From: Microbacterium protaetiae
GTDB lineage: Bacteria; Actinomycetota; Actinomycetes; Actinomycetales; Microbacteriaceae
Direction: 5' to 3'
Length of the DNA: 64,000 nt
Assembly (NCBI RefSeq): GCF_004135285.1
Contig: NZ_CP035494.1
Location: 2,666,001-2,730,000 of the forward strand
A model generated the notes under the pieces. It was not told the DNA's origin, did not search any database, and worked only from the letters and a program-made list of their open reading frames with translations. Below are positions 8,526-16,629 of this stretch, in pieces. Both the position numbers and the translations under genes were made by a program. Position 1 is the first letter of the stretch; each line of letters begins with the position of its first letter.

Positions 8526-9147
8526 GTGTCACAGTTGTGGTGGGCTCTGGTGTGGGAGGTCGCCCTTTGTGTGACGCGGTGGTGTGGTGTGTCACAGAAG
8601 GTGCGGGTTGTGCGCGGGGAAGTCGCCTGTTCTGTGACGCGCGTCGCGGGCTGGGGTTGCATGGGGCAGCAGCCGCGGCACCGGGCCGGCGACGGCACCG
8701 GCACCGGGCCGGCGACGGCACCAGCACTGCGGCGGCGGTGTCTGCACGGTGGCGCGGCACCCCGCGGCGCGGCGTCCCGTGCGAGGTGGCGTGTCACAGT
8801 TGTGGTGGGCTCTGGTGTGGGAGGTCGCCCTTTGTGTGACGCGGTGGTGTGGTGTGTCACGGGAGGTGCGGGTTGTGCGCGGGGAAGTCGCCTGTTCTGT
8901 GACACGCGTCGCGGGCTGGGGTTGCATGGGGCAGCAACCGCGGCACCGGGCCGGCGACGGCACCAGCACTGCGGCGACGGTGTCTGCACGGTGGCGCGGC
9001 ACCCCGCGGCGCGGCGTCCCGCGCGAGGTGGCGTGTCACAGTTGTGGTGGGCTCTGGTGTGGGAGGTCGCCCTTTGTGTGACGCGGTGGTGTGGCGTGTC
9101 ACAGAAGGTGCGGGTTGTGCGCGGGGAAGTCGCCTGTTCTGTGACAC
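8526..9147. repeat. Six 52-bp inverted-repeat modules in three tandem units
   Basis: Three tandem units start at 8521, 8786 and 9028 (periods 265 and 242). Each carries two homologous 52-bp modules that begin GTGTCACAG and end TGTGACGC or TGTGACAC: 8526-8577, 8589-8640, 8791-8842, 8854-8905, 9033-9084 and 9096-9147, with 63 bp between the two starts in every unit. Inside, all share a G-rich left part and GTCGCC near base 35. Linker sequence of about 145 bp (GGGGTTGCATGGGGCAGC and a GCACCGGGCC-rich part) is also repeated; the first unit has an extra 23-bp duplication in it, which explains its longer period. Both strands are open in several frames only because of the base bias and repetition; I see no gene. 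Confidence 0.85.
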
Positions 9148-9190
9148 GCGTCGCCCGCGCTGGTTAAAGTCGCACGCTGGCCATTGCCGG

Positions 9191-9260
9191 GCCGCCGCCC
9201 CTCGGCACACGCCGCCGCCCCGCGGCACACGCCGCCGCCCCGCGGCACACGCCGCCGCCC
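9191..9260. repeat. 20-bp tandem repeat, 3.5 copies
   Basis: The unit GCCGCCGCCC + CGCGGCACAC is repeated at 9191, 9211 and 9231 with a half copy to 9260; the first copy differs by one base. It lies just past the stop of the emfourin gene (9273 on the minus strand), between that stop and the 52-bp module array. Confidence 0.85.
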
Positions 9261-9272
9261 CGGCTTCCCCGC

Positions 9273-9602
9273 TCAGCCCCCGGGCGTGTCCTGCCCCGTG
9301 CGCTCCTGCTCGAACGACTGCACCTCGGCGACAAGGTCGCGCCAGGGGCCGTGCAGGCTCGTCTCGGGCAGTTCGACACGGTGGTCGTCGTCGCCCAGCT
9401 GCGCATCGATGTGCCAGGTGAAACGGTCGGCACCGGCCGGGTCTGCGGCATCCGCGTCGTCCCACGGGCACTGGCGGATCAGCATGACCCAGCGCGGGCG
9501 CTCGGGCTCGGGCGGCTGCGCACTCCACTGCCGACGAATCCCGGCGAACCCGCCGGTGCGCACCACGGTGACCGAAACGATCGGCTGTTCAGTCTGCTCC
9601 AT
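9273..9602 (-). CDS. Emfourin-type inhibitor of M4 protease
   Basis: A 109-residue acidic protein: VSVTVVRTGGFAGIRR at the start, then PPEPERPRWVMLIRQCPW and a closing helix around WRDLVAEVQSFE. This is the pattern of emfourin, the protein inhibitor of protealysin-like metallopeptidases. Its ATG lies 14 bases inside the end of the upstream M4 protease gene, an arrangement that ties its translation to the protease. The family role is to hold a cytoplasmic, signal-less M4 protease inactive. Assignment rests on sequence feel plus this gene context; the context is strong. Confidence 0.8.
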   Translation of the reverse strand: MEQTEQPIVSVTVVRTGGFAGIRRQWSAQPPEPERPRWVMLIRQCPWDDADAADPAGADRFTWHIDAQLGDDDHRVELPETSLHGPWRDLVAEVQSFEQERTGQDTPGG

Positions 9603-10647
9603 CCGAAAGCACGCCGACCTGCGTCCATGCGGCGCGGATGGCGGCGACCTCCTTCGCATCCTCACCGTACTCCGCTTCGGCGGTGGCGAGGGTGGCCTTC
9701 GCGAACGTCGCGAAGTCGGCACTGGTGGGCAGCGTTCCCGCGGTCACGGTCTTGTACCAGACCAGGCCCGCGCCCTCCCACGCCTTGCCGCCGATAGCGG
9801 TCGCCGCCAGGTAGAACGCGTGGTTCGGGATGCCGGAGTTGATGTGCACGCCGCCGTTGTCTTCGCTCGTCTGCACATAACCGGCCATCGTCGCCGGTTG
9901 CGGATCTTTGCCGAGCACATCGTCGTCGTACGCAGTGCCGGGAGCCTTCAGCGAGCGCAGCGCTGTGCCCTGCACCTGATCGGAGAAGATCCCCTCGCCG
10001 ACCAGCCACGATGCCTCATCGGCGGTCTGTCCGAGGTGGTACTGCTCGGTGAGCACGCCGAAGACATCGGAGATCGACTCGTTGAGCGCGCCGGACTGTC
10101 CCTGATAGTCCAGGCCTCCACTGGCCTCGGTGACGCCGTGGGTGAGCTCGTGGGCGATGACGGTGATCGACCCGGTGAATCCGGTGAACACGTCGCCGTC
10201 GCCATCGCCGAACACCATGCGCTCGCCGTTCCAGAAGGCGTTGTCGTAGTCCTGCCCATAGTGCACCGTGGCATCCAACGGCAGTCCGTGCCCGTCGATC
10301 GAGTCGCGGTGATAGGCGTCCCAGTAGAAGTCGAACGTGACTCCCAGGCCGTCGAAAGCCTGGTTGACGGTCGCGTCGTCGACGGGCGGCTGTTCTTCGG
10401 TGCGCACGATGTCGCCCGGCAGCGTCTCGGTGTTGTGCGTGTCGGCGATCGTGCGGTCGGGGGAGGGCGAGGTCTCGGCCACCAGGGCATCGCCCTCGAC
10501 GCTCAGCTGCAGGCGCACCCGCTGCGGTCGATACGTGCGCGGCGCGAGAAGAGTGCGATGCGCGGCCTGGGCGGCGTGGGCCAGGTGCGGCTTGTCGGTG
10601 GCGGCGACGCGGTCGAGCAGGAAAGGAGGGACGATCCCGAGGTTCAT
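9589..10647 (-). CDS. Protealysin-like M4 metallopeptidase
   Basis: A 352-residue zinc endopeptidase of the thermolysin family. HELTH at 166-170 gives two zinc ligands and the general base, Glu190 in ALNESISD is the third ligand, and His268 in GGVHINSGI is the transition-state His. There is no signal peptide. Instead the protein opens with a ~50-residue propeptide containing PPFLL at 7-11, the hallmark of the protealysin branch, whose members are made in the cytoplasm. It follows dppF by 15 bases and has its own leaderless -10 in that gap; the emfourin gene overlaps its 3' end. Confidence 0.93.
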   Translation of the reverse strand: MNLGIVPPFLLDRVAATDKPHLAHAAQAAHRTLLAPRTYRPQRVRLQLSVEGDALVAETSPSPDRTIADTHNTETLPGDIVRTEEQPPVDDATVNQAFDGLGVTFDFYWDAYHRDSIDGHGLPLDATVHYGQDYDNAFWNGERMVFGDGDGDVFTGFTGSITVIAHELTHGVTEASGGLDYQGQSGALNESISDVFGVLTEQYHLGQTADEASWLVGEGIFSDQVQGTALRSLKAPGTAYDDDVLGKDPQPATMAGYVQTSEDNGGVHINSGIPNHAFYLAATAIGGKAWEGAGLVWYKTVTAGTLPTSADFATFAKATLATAEAEYGEDAKEVAAIRAAWTQVGVLSDGAD

Positions 10648-10653
10648 GACCCG

Positions 10654-10659
10654 AGCGTA
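10654..10659 (-). promoter_or_regulatory. -10 hexamer TACGCT of the M4 protease, leaderless
   Basis: Read on the minus strand: TACGCT, six bases (CGGGTC), ATG at 10647. It fits exactly between the dppF stop and the protease start, so the protease and inhibitor can be expressed apart from the transporter. Confidence 0.5.
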
Positions 10660-10662
10660 GCC

Positions 10663-11484
10663 TCAGCCGGCGACATCCGGCCGGATCGCCGGAATGGATG
10701 CCAGCAGGCGTCGGGTATAGGCCACCTGGGGTTCGAGCAACACCTTCTCGGTGGGCCCCTCTTCGACGATGCGGCCGTCTTTCATGACGATGACCTCATC
10801 GCACTGGTTCTGCACCACGCCGATGTCGTGCGAGACCATCACCAGGGTCAGTCCATCGCGCTCGCGCAGCCGGGTGAGCACGTCGAGGATCTGCGCGCGC
10901 ACCGTGACATCCAGGGCCGACAGCGGCTCGTCGCCGACCAGCAGCCGCGGGCGGTGCACGATCGCGCGGGCCAGGGCTATGCGCTGCCGCTGCCCGCCGG
11001 AGAACTCGTGCGGAAAGCGCGCGGCCATCTCCGGCTCCAGGCCCACATCGGCGAGGACCTCGCGCACCCGCTCACGGCGGCCGGCCGAACCGGTCGCGCC
11101 GTCGCCGGCGACGTTCATCGCCCAGAGCGGTTCGCCGACGATGCGGCCGACGCTCATTCGGGGGTCCAGCGACGCGTACGGGTCTTGGAAGACGATGCCG
11201 GTCTGCCGGCGCAGCCAGTGCAGAGAACGGGCGGGGGATGCCGCATCCACCGGTTTTCCGTCGAAAGTGACCGAGCCCGCCGTGGGGACGTCGAGCCCGA
11301 GCAGCAGCCGCACGAGCGTCGATTTGCCCGAACCCGATTCGCCGATGACCCCGACGGCCGATCCCTCTCGCACGTCGACGTCGGCGTCTTCGAGAGCAGA
11401 GGTGAAAGCGCGGCGCTGCCACGGGTGCGTCCGCACCGCAGGGTGGTGGCGGGTGAGCCCGCGGGCACTGAGCAGCGCGGTCAT
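10663..11484 (-). CDS. Peptide-type ABC transporter ATP-binding protein (DppF/OppF-like)
   Basis: A 273-residue ABC ATPase. Walker A GESGSGKST begins near residue 49, Q-loop in VFQDPYASLDP, signature FSGGQRQRIALARAI, Walker B LLVGDEPLSALD and the switch His in VMVSHD. The YASLDPRMSVG segment after the Q-loop is characteristic of the second ATPase (F subunit) of oligopeptide/dipeptide importers. The ATG at 11484 overlaps the stop of the D subunit by four bases; the longer frame 5' of it is not conserved. Last transporter gene of the five-gene operon. Confidence 0.92.
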   Translation of the reverse strand: MTALLSARGLTRHHPAVRTHPWQRRAFTSALEDADVDVREGSAVGVIGESGSGKSTLVRLLLGLDVPTAGSVTFDGKPVDAASPARSLHWLRRQTGIVFQDPYASLDPRMSVGRIVGEPLWAMNVAGDGATGSAGRRERVREVLADVGLEPEMAARFPHEFSGGQRQRIALARAIVHRPRLLVGDEPLSALDVTVRAQILDVLTRLRERDGLTLVMVSHDIGVVQNQCDEVIVMKDGRIVEEGPTEKVLLEPQVAYTRRLLASIPAIRPDVAG

Positions 11485-12269
11485 GCCCGGCCCTCCGGTT
11501 TCCACAGCGTGGCGGTCGCGTCACGCAGAAGTCCCTGCGTGATCGGCGACCGCGGGTCGGTCAGCAGATCGTGCACCGAAGCATGCTCGACCACGTGGCC
11601 GTGTTCGAGCACCACTCCTTCGGTCGCGATCTGCGAGAGCACCGCGAGGTCGTGTGTGATGAACACCAGCGACATGCCGTCGTCGTGCACCAGCGACTGC
11701 AGCAGTTCGAGGATCTCGGCCTGGATCGTGACATCCAGCGCCGTCGTCGGCTCGTCGGCGATCAGCAGCCGCGGACGGCACGCGAGCGCCATGGCGATGG
11801 CGACGCGCTGGCGCTGCCCGCCGGAGAGCTGGTGCGGGTACCGGTCGATGATGTTCGCGGGGTCGGGCAGATGCACACGCTCGGCCTCGGCGATCGCCCG
11901 TCGGCGGGCCTCGGCCCGGGAGATGCGCTCGTGGATGCGCACCGCCTCGGCGATCTGGCGGCCGACGGTGCGGATGGGGTTCAGTGCCGTGCGCGGTTCT
12001 TGGAACACGATACCGATCTCATCGCCACGGATGTCGGCCAGCTGCCGATCGGGCATGCCGATGAGTTCGTGATCGTTCCAGCGGATGCTGCCGGTGGCCC
12101 GCGCGCCGTCGGGAAGCAGCCCCAGCACGGCCAGGGCGGTGAGGGACTTTCCCGATCCGGATTCGCCGATCAGGCCGACGCGCTGCGAGTCGTCGACATC
12201 GAAAGAGACGCCGTCCACGACGCGACGTCCGCCGATGTCGACGGCGAGATCGCGCACGGCCAGACTCAT
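11481..12269 (-). CDS. Peptide-type ABC transporter ATP-binding protein (DppD/OppD-like)
   Basis: A 262-residue ABC ATPase with Walker A GESGSGKSLTALA, Q-loop VFQEPRTALNPIRTVG, signature LSGGQRQRVAIAMAL, Walker B LLIADEPTTALD and FITHDLAVL. The EPRTALNP segment marks the D-type subunit. It lacks the long C-terminal oligopeptide/dipeptide extension with the Cys-rich iron-sulfur motif found in many OppD proteins, so it is a short version. Four-base overlaps on both sides with the permease and the F subunit. Confidence 0.92.
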   Translation of the reverse strand: MSLAVRDLAVDIGGRRVVDGVSFDVDDSQRVGLIGESGSGKSLTALAVLGLLPDGARATGSIRWNDHELIGMPDRQLADIRGDEIGIVFQEPRTALNPIRTVGRQIAEAVRIHERISRAEARRRAIAEAERVHLPDPANIIDRYPHQLSGGQRQRVAIAMALACRPRLLIADEPTTALDVTIQAEILELLQSLVHDDGMSLVFITHDLAVLSQIATEGVVLEHGHVVEHASVHDLLTDPRSPITQGLLRDATATLWKPEGRA

Positions 12270-13138
12270 GCGACCACCTCGGGCTGCGGCATCCGCTCAT
12301 CGGTGCGCGACAGGGTGGGATCGGTCGCCTCGCGCAGGGCGTCACCGAGCAGGTTCAGCCCCAGCACGGTGAAAGTGATCGCCAGACCGGGCCACAGCAC
12401 AGACAGCGGATGCACGGTGAGAAACTGCTGCAGCTCGGCAAGCAGCAGCCCCCAACTGGGCTGGGTGACCGAGGCCCCCACACCCAGATACGAGAGTCCC
12501 GCCTCGGCGAGCACAGCCACGGCCATGCCCCACGACAGCTGCACGATGAACACCGGCGCGACATTGGGAAGCAGGTGCCGGTACAGGTTCTGCGCGGGGG
12601 TCAGACCCGACGCGCGGGCCGCGAGCACGAAATCGCTGTGCAGCACCCGCCGCAGTTCGGGGCGGGTCACGCGGGCGATGTTCACACTGAAGCCGATGCC
12701 GACCGCCCAGATCACGACCCAGAGTGAGCGGCCGAAGATCGCCGAGATCATCAGTGCTATCAGCAGCACCGGGAATGCGATGAGGATATCGACCAGCACG
12801 GCGATCGACTCGCGCATCCAGCGGGCGGTCAGAGCGCCCAGCGAGGCCAGCACGATGCCGAACACGGCGGCGATCACGGCCGATCCGACGGCGACGAACA
12901 CGGTCGTGCGCGCACCGCTCATGACGAGACTGAGGATGTCGCGCCCCGAGCCGTCGGTGCCCAGCAGATGCGGCCACGACGGGCCCTGCCAACGCACGGC
13001 GATGTCGACGTGCTGCGGATCGAACGGCGTCCACATCAGCGAGACGGCGGCCACAACGACGATGACCGCCACGACCACGAGGCCGAATCGCCCCGTCGAC
13101 AGGCGCCACAGGCGCCCCAGCCACGATCTCCGTGTCAT
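12266..13138 (-). CDS. Peptide-type ABC transporter permease (DppC-like)
   Basis: A 290-residue inner-membrane permease: a first helix at about 18-37, an extracytoplasmic loop with HLLGTDGSGRDILS (the DppC family hallmark), then five further helices. The EAA motif that contacts the ATPase is AARASGLTPAQNLYRHLLPN. Overlaps its neighbours by four bases. Partner of the DppB-like permease. Confidence 0.92.
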   Translation of the reverse strand: MTRRSWLGRLWRLSTGRFGLVVVAVIVVVAAVSLMWTPFDPQHVDIAVRWQGPSWPHLLGTDGSGRDILSLVMSGARTTVFVAVGSAVIAAVFGIVLASLGALTARWMRESIAVLVDILIAFPVLLIALMISAIFGRSLWVVIWAVGIGFSVNIARVTRPELRRVLHSDFVLAARASGLTPAQNLYRHLLPNVAPVFIVQLSWGMAVAVLAEAGLSYLGVGASVTQPSWGLLLAELQQFLTVHPLSVLWPGLAITFTVLGLNLLGDALREATDPTLSRTDERMPQPEVVA

Positions 13139-14085
13139 GCGACCTCCCGTTGCCGGGGGTCGATGGCCCGATGCAGCAGGTCGACGAGAAAACCGATGAC
13201 GAGAACGAAACCGGTGAGCACGAGAAGCTCACCCTGCACCTTGACGAGGTCGCGGTTGCCGACGTCCATCACCAGCATCCGGCCGATTCCGGGCAGCGAG
13301 AACAGCTGCTCGATGACGACGGCGCCCACGATGATGCCGGCCACCTGAAGCCCCAGCACCGTCACCACCGACAGGGCCATGTTCGGCAGGCCGTGGCGGA
13401 TGAGCGCCTGTGTGCGGGTCAGACCCTTTGCGGCGGCCGTGCGCACGAAGTCCTGGCCGATGGCCTGCAGCGTCGCGCTGCGCACGAAGCGCAGCAGCAT
13501 GGCGCCCTCGACCACGCCGATCGTTATCGCCGGCAGCAGCAGCGCGCGCACGGCCAGCGCCGGCTGCGTCCAGCCCGCGCGCGGAAACCCCTGTGCGGGC
13601 AGCCAGCCCAGCCACACCGCGAAGACGACCACCAGCATCATCCCCGCCCACACCACCGGCACCGCAGCCAGCGCCTGCGAGCCCACGTTTATGGCAGTGC
13701 CCCCCACCCGGCCGCGCAGCATGGCCGAGAACACGCCCAGCGGCACGGCGATGACCAGGGCGACGACCATCGCCATGACGCCCAGGGGAATCGTCACCTG
13801 GGCCTTCTGCACGAGCTCGGTCATGACCGAGCTGCCGGTGATCAGCGACGTGCCCAGGTCGCCACGGAAGATGCCGCCGATCCACGTCGCGTACTGCACG
13901 GGCAGCGGATCGTCAAGTCGCAGCTGCCCGCGGATGGCCGCGACCTGCTCGGGGGTGCTGTTCGTACCGGCGATGAGCTGCGCGACATCGCCGGGCAGTA
14001 CCCGCAGGGTGAGGAAGATCAACACGCTGGCGACGAACAGGCCCACCACCAGGAGGGCCAGCCGCGTCAGCGCGTAGCGCGTCAC
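13135..14085 (-). CDS. Peptide-type ABC transporter permease (DppB-like)
   Basis: A 316-residue inner-membrane permease. The N-terminal helix, RVLPGDVAQLIAGTNSTPEQ and LGTSLITGSSV are typical of DppB; the EAA loop is TAAAKGLTRTQALIRHGLPN; the last helices contain EQLFSLPGIGRML. Starts at GTG in a GTGA overlap with the substrate-binding protein gene, so membrane and binding subunits are translated together. Confidence 0.92.
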   Translation of the reverse strand: MTRYALTRLALLVVGLFVASVLIFLTLRVLPGDVAQLIAGTNSTPEQVAAIRGQLRLDDPLPVQYATWIGGIFRGDLGTSLITGSSVMTELVQKAQVTIPLGVMAMVVALVIAVPLGVFSAMLRGRVGGTAINVGSQALAAVPVVWAGMMLVVVFAVWLGWLPAQGFPRAGWTQPALAVRALLLPAITIGVVEGAMLLRFVRSATLQAIGQDFVRTAAAKGLTRTQALIRHGLPNMALSVVTVLGLQVAGIIVGAVVIEQLFSLPGIGRMLVMDVGNRDLVKVQGELLVLTGFVLVIGFLVDLLHRAIDPRQREVA

Positions 14086-15587
14086 TGCGAGCTCTTGGCG
14101 ATCTCGGCCAGGTTGAGGCGCTCGTTGACGTTCACCGACGGCATACCCGTGATGTTAGTGCCCACTGCCACCACGGATGCGCCGTTGTACACCCAGTCGG
14201 CCGCCATGTCTTCGGACACTATGCGTGCGGCCTGCTGCAGGTAGCCCGCCGCCTCGTCATCGCTGCTGGCGCTGAGCGAGTCCTGATAGAGCTCCTGCAC
14301 CTTCGGGTTGTCGTAGGTGAAGTAGTAATCGGGGTTGGCCCAGTTCTCGAAGTCGCGCGCCTCGGTGTGCAGCACGAAGCTGAGTTGGTAGTCGTGGTTG
14401 ACGTAGACGTCGTTGAGCCAGGTGGGGAACTCGACGGCGTTGACCTTCAGTGTGATGCCGACGGCGTTCAGGTCTGAGACCAGGATCTGCGGGATGGTCG
14501 TGCCGTAGCCGTTGTAGATCGTCAGCGTCAGCGTGATGTCTGAGGCACCGGCCTCTTTCAGCAGCGCCTTGGCCGCGTCGGGGTCGTACGGGGCGACCGA
14601 GGAGAGATCTTCATAGCCAGGGTCGAGCTCGGGAATCGGGCCGTACATGGTCTGACCCGACCCGAGCGCCTTGATCACCGCGTCGTGGTCGATGGCCTGG
14701 CGGATCGCCTGGCGCACGCGCTTGTCCTTCAGCCACTTGTCGGTGCTGTTCATGGCCAGCGTGCCCTTGTCGGTGGACTTGCCGAGCACGAGCTTGTAGT
14801 CGCCGTTCGCCTCGATCTGGTCCTTCAGATTCGCGTCGAACCCGGTGACGACGTCGACCTCGCCGGCCTGTGCCGCGTTGAGGGCTGCCTGATTGTCGGG
14901 AATGTAGTCGAAGACGACCTCCTTGACCTTCGCCGCGTCGCCCCAGTAGTCGTCGTTGCGCTCGAATGTGATCGAATCGCCCTGCTTCCAGCTGCCCAGC
15001 GTGAACGGACCGGTGCCGTTGGCCTGGGTCTTGTAGTCGATGGTGTCGTCCTTCTTCAAGATGACGCCGGCCCGCCCCGACAGGTTCCACAGCAGCTGCG
15101 AGTCGGGCTCTTTCAGTGTGACGGTGATGGTCTGGTCTTTGGCAGTGACCGACTTCACCCGCGCCAGGCGGCCCGCGTCGGCCCAGCCCTTCTGCGTGCG
15201 GTGCTGCTCCAGCGACCACACCACATCGTCGGCGGTGAGCTTCTGGCCGTCATCGAAGGTGACGCCCTCGCGCAGCGTGAAGGTGTAGGTGAGCCGGTCG
15301 TCAGAGACCTGGTACTCACTGGCCAGCGACGGCACGATCTTCTGGTCTGGCGTGCGCGAGACAAGGCCTTGGTACACGTTGTCCATGAGGATCTGATCCA
15401 GCGCCGCACCGGAGGTCTGCCGGATGTCGAGGTTGCTGGGCTCGAGAACGAGCCGAATGGCCACCGAGGCGTTCGGATCGGGCGTTCCGGTGCTGGTGGG
15501 CGCCTGGCCGCCGCCGGTGCAACCGGTCAGCGCGAGAGCGGCAGCGGTCACGAGGGCCGCCGCGACGGCGAGGGTACGTCGATGCAT
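14082..15587 (-). CDS. ABC transporter substrate-binding lipoprotein (SBP_bac_5 family)
   Basis: A 501-residue extracytoplasmic lipoprotein. A signal peptide ends in the lipobox LALTGC with Cys23 as the lipid-modified residue. Family landmarks: LVSRTPDQKIVPSLASEY, FTLREGVTFDDGQKLTADDV, GTGPFTLGSWKQGDSI and RQAIRQAIDHDAVIKA. SBP_bac_5 proteins feed Dpp/Opp/nickel-type importers; peptides are the likeliest ligand, and the linked intracellular protease agrees with that, but it is inference. ATG 15587 has AAAGGA upstream at good spacing. First gene of the operon; a TAGGCT hexamer at 15616-15621 is the probable -10. Confidence 0.92.
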   Translation of the reverse strand: MHRRTLAVAAALVTAAALALTGCTGGGQAPTSTGTPDPNASVAIRLVLEPSNLDIRQTSGAALDQILMDNVYQGLVSRTPDQKIVPSLASEYQVSDDRLTYTFTLREGVTFDDGQKLTADDVVWSLEQHRTQKGWADAGRLARVKSVTAKDQTITVTLKEPDSQLLWNLSGRAGVILKKDDTIDYKTQANGTGPFTLGSWKQGDSITFERNDDYWGDAAKVKEVVFDYIPDNQAALNAAQAGEVDVVTGFDANLKDQIEANGDYKLVLGKSTDKGTLAMNSTDKWLKDKRVRQAIRQAIDHDAVIKALGSGQTMYGPIPELDPGYEDLSSVAPYDPDAAKALLKEAGASDITLTLTIYNGYGTTIPQILVSDLNAVGITLKVNAVEFPTWLNDVYVNHDYQLSFVLHTEARDFENWANPDYYFTYDNPKVQELYQDSLSASSDDEAAGYLQQAARIVSEDMAADWVYNGASVVAVGTNITGMPSVNVNERLNLAEIAKSSQ

Positions 15588-15615
15588 GGGGGAGTCCTTT
15601 CGCGGGCTGCGCACC

Positions 15616-15621
15616 AGCCTA
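15616..15621 (-). promoter_or_regulatory. -10 hexamer TAGGCT of the peptide transporter operon
   Basis: Lies 28 bases before the ATG, giving a leader of about 20 bases that carries the AAAGGA ribosome binding site. No good -35 is seen at 17 bp. Confidence 0.4.
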
Positions 15622-15683
15622 GAGGTCTGGCAGGGCGGCCCTTGTCACACTGACGTGGAATGCAACACAGCCGTGACGCGTCC

Positions 15684-16598
15684 TCATTCCTGGTGCCCCG
15701 CGAGCAGCCGCCCGAGTTCCACCGGTCGCTCCTCTTGCACGTTGTGGCCCGTGGGCACCACCACCACCTCGGCGTCGGGGACGCGGCGCACGAAGTCGGC
15801 GGCTTCGTCGTCGGTCACATAGCCGTGATCGCCGCGGATGAGCGTGACCGGTGCGGTGACCGCGTCCAGATCGTCCCACCCGCTGTCGGCGAGCACGGCC
15901 GCCACCGGCGCGTGCGGGCTGGGTGCCGAAGCAAGATGAGCGAAGTGATGCTTCCACTCCACGCGCCCATCGGCACGCACGCGCGAGTTGAGAAAAACGC
16001 CCCGCTCGGCGGCGGCACAACTCCCGCCCAGTCCGAAGCTCAGCGCCCGCTCGACGAGCTCGTCGCGGCTGGCCCAGTCGGTGGGACCCGCGAAGAACTG
16101 GGCGATCTGCGCGGCGTTGCCGGTGAGGTCGATGCCCGGCGTGATGTCGATGACCACGAGGCTGTGCACCAGATCGGGGAACGATGCCGCGAGAGCGGCG
16201 GCAGTCAGCCCGCCCAGCGACTGCCCCACCAGAAGCTGCGGCCGATCGGTCCATGCGCGCATGCCGGCCGCGGCATCCGGTGCCAGCACCGACGCCACGT
16301 AGGCGAGGTCGTCGCGCCACGAGGAATCGCCGTGCCCGGGCAGATCGATGGCCAGGGCGGGCCGCCCCAGCGCGAGCACGGTGGTGTCCCAGGTGTGCGC
16401 GTTCAAGCCCGCTCCGTGCAGGAACGTCACCTCGGGCAGGGCGTGCGGGGTGGATGCCGGGGCCCAGCGCAGCGCAGAGAGGGTGCGGCCGTCGGGCAGC
16501 GCGAGGTTCACCCGCTCGCCGACCGCAAGCGGGCCGTCGATGCCGTTCTCGGCTGCCTGTGCGGGCAGAAACGAGAACTCGTCGAAATCGTCGATCAC
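15684..16598 (-). CDS. Alpha/beta-fold hydrolase
   Basis: About 304 residues. HGAGLNAHTWD forms the oxyanion region, the nucleophile elbow is VGQSLGGL (Ser), the acid is Asp in LIRGDHGYVTDDEA, and the His is in PTGHNVQEE. LPGHGDSSW is the usual strand-4 loop. Substrate unknown; overall it resembles esterases or epoxide-hydrolase-like enzymes. The start is uncertain: GTG at 16598 begins the VIDDFDEFSFLPA segment, while an ATG at 16631 would overlap the start codon of the divergent AhpD-like gene. Confidence 0.8.
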   Translation of the reverse strand: MIDDFDEFSFLPAQAAENGIDGPLAVGERVNLALPDGRTLSALRWAPASTPHALPEVTFLHGAGLNAHTWDTTVLALGRPALAIDLPGHGDSSWRDDLAYVASVLAPDAAAGMRAWTDRPQLLVGQSLGGLTAAALAASFPDLVHSLVVIDITPGIDLTGNAAQIAQFFAGPTDWASRDELVERALSFGLGGSCAAAERGVFLNSRVRADGRVEWKHHFAHLASAPSPHAPVAAVLADSGWDDLDAVTAPVTLIRGDHGYVTDDEAADFVRRVPDAEVVVVPTGHNVQEERPVELGRLLAGHQE

Positions 16599-16617
16599 GG
16601 TGCCATTGTGGCGCAGA

Positions 16618-16623
16618 TAGGCT
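16618..16623 (+). promoter_or_regulatory. -10 hexamer TAGGCT, leaderless promoter
   Basis: TAGGCT, six bases (GGCCGC), ATG at 16630. Confidence 0.55.
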
Positions 16624-16629
16624 GGCCGC

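Noticed and set aside
8521-9165. CRISPR array
   Set aside because: The repeated units are 242-265 bp with internal inverted modules and repeated, not unique, spacers; no cas genes are in the window.
8466-9167. Long open frames on both strands through 8.4-9.5 kb (up to about 370 codons)
   Set aside because: They are made of the repeated 52-bp modules and linkers, have no protein-like composition or domain, and contradict one another across frames. High GC suppresses stop codons.
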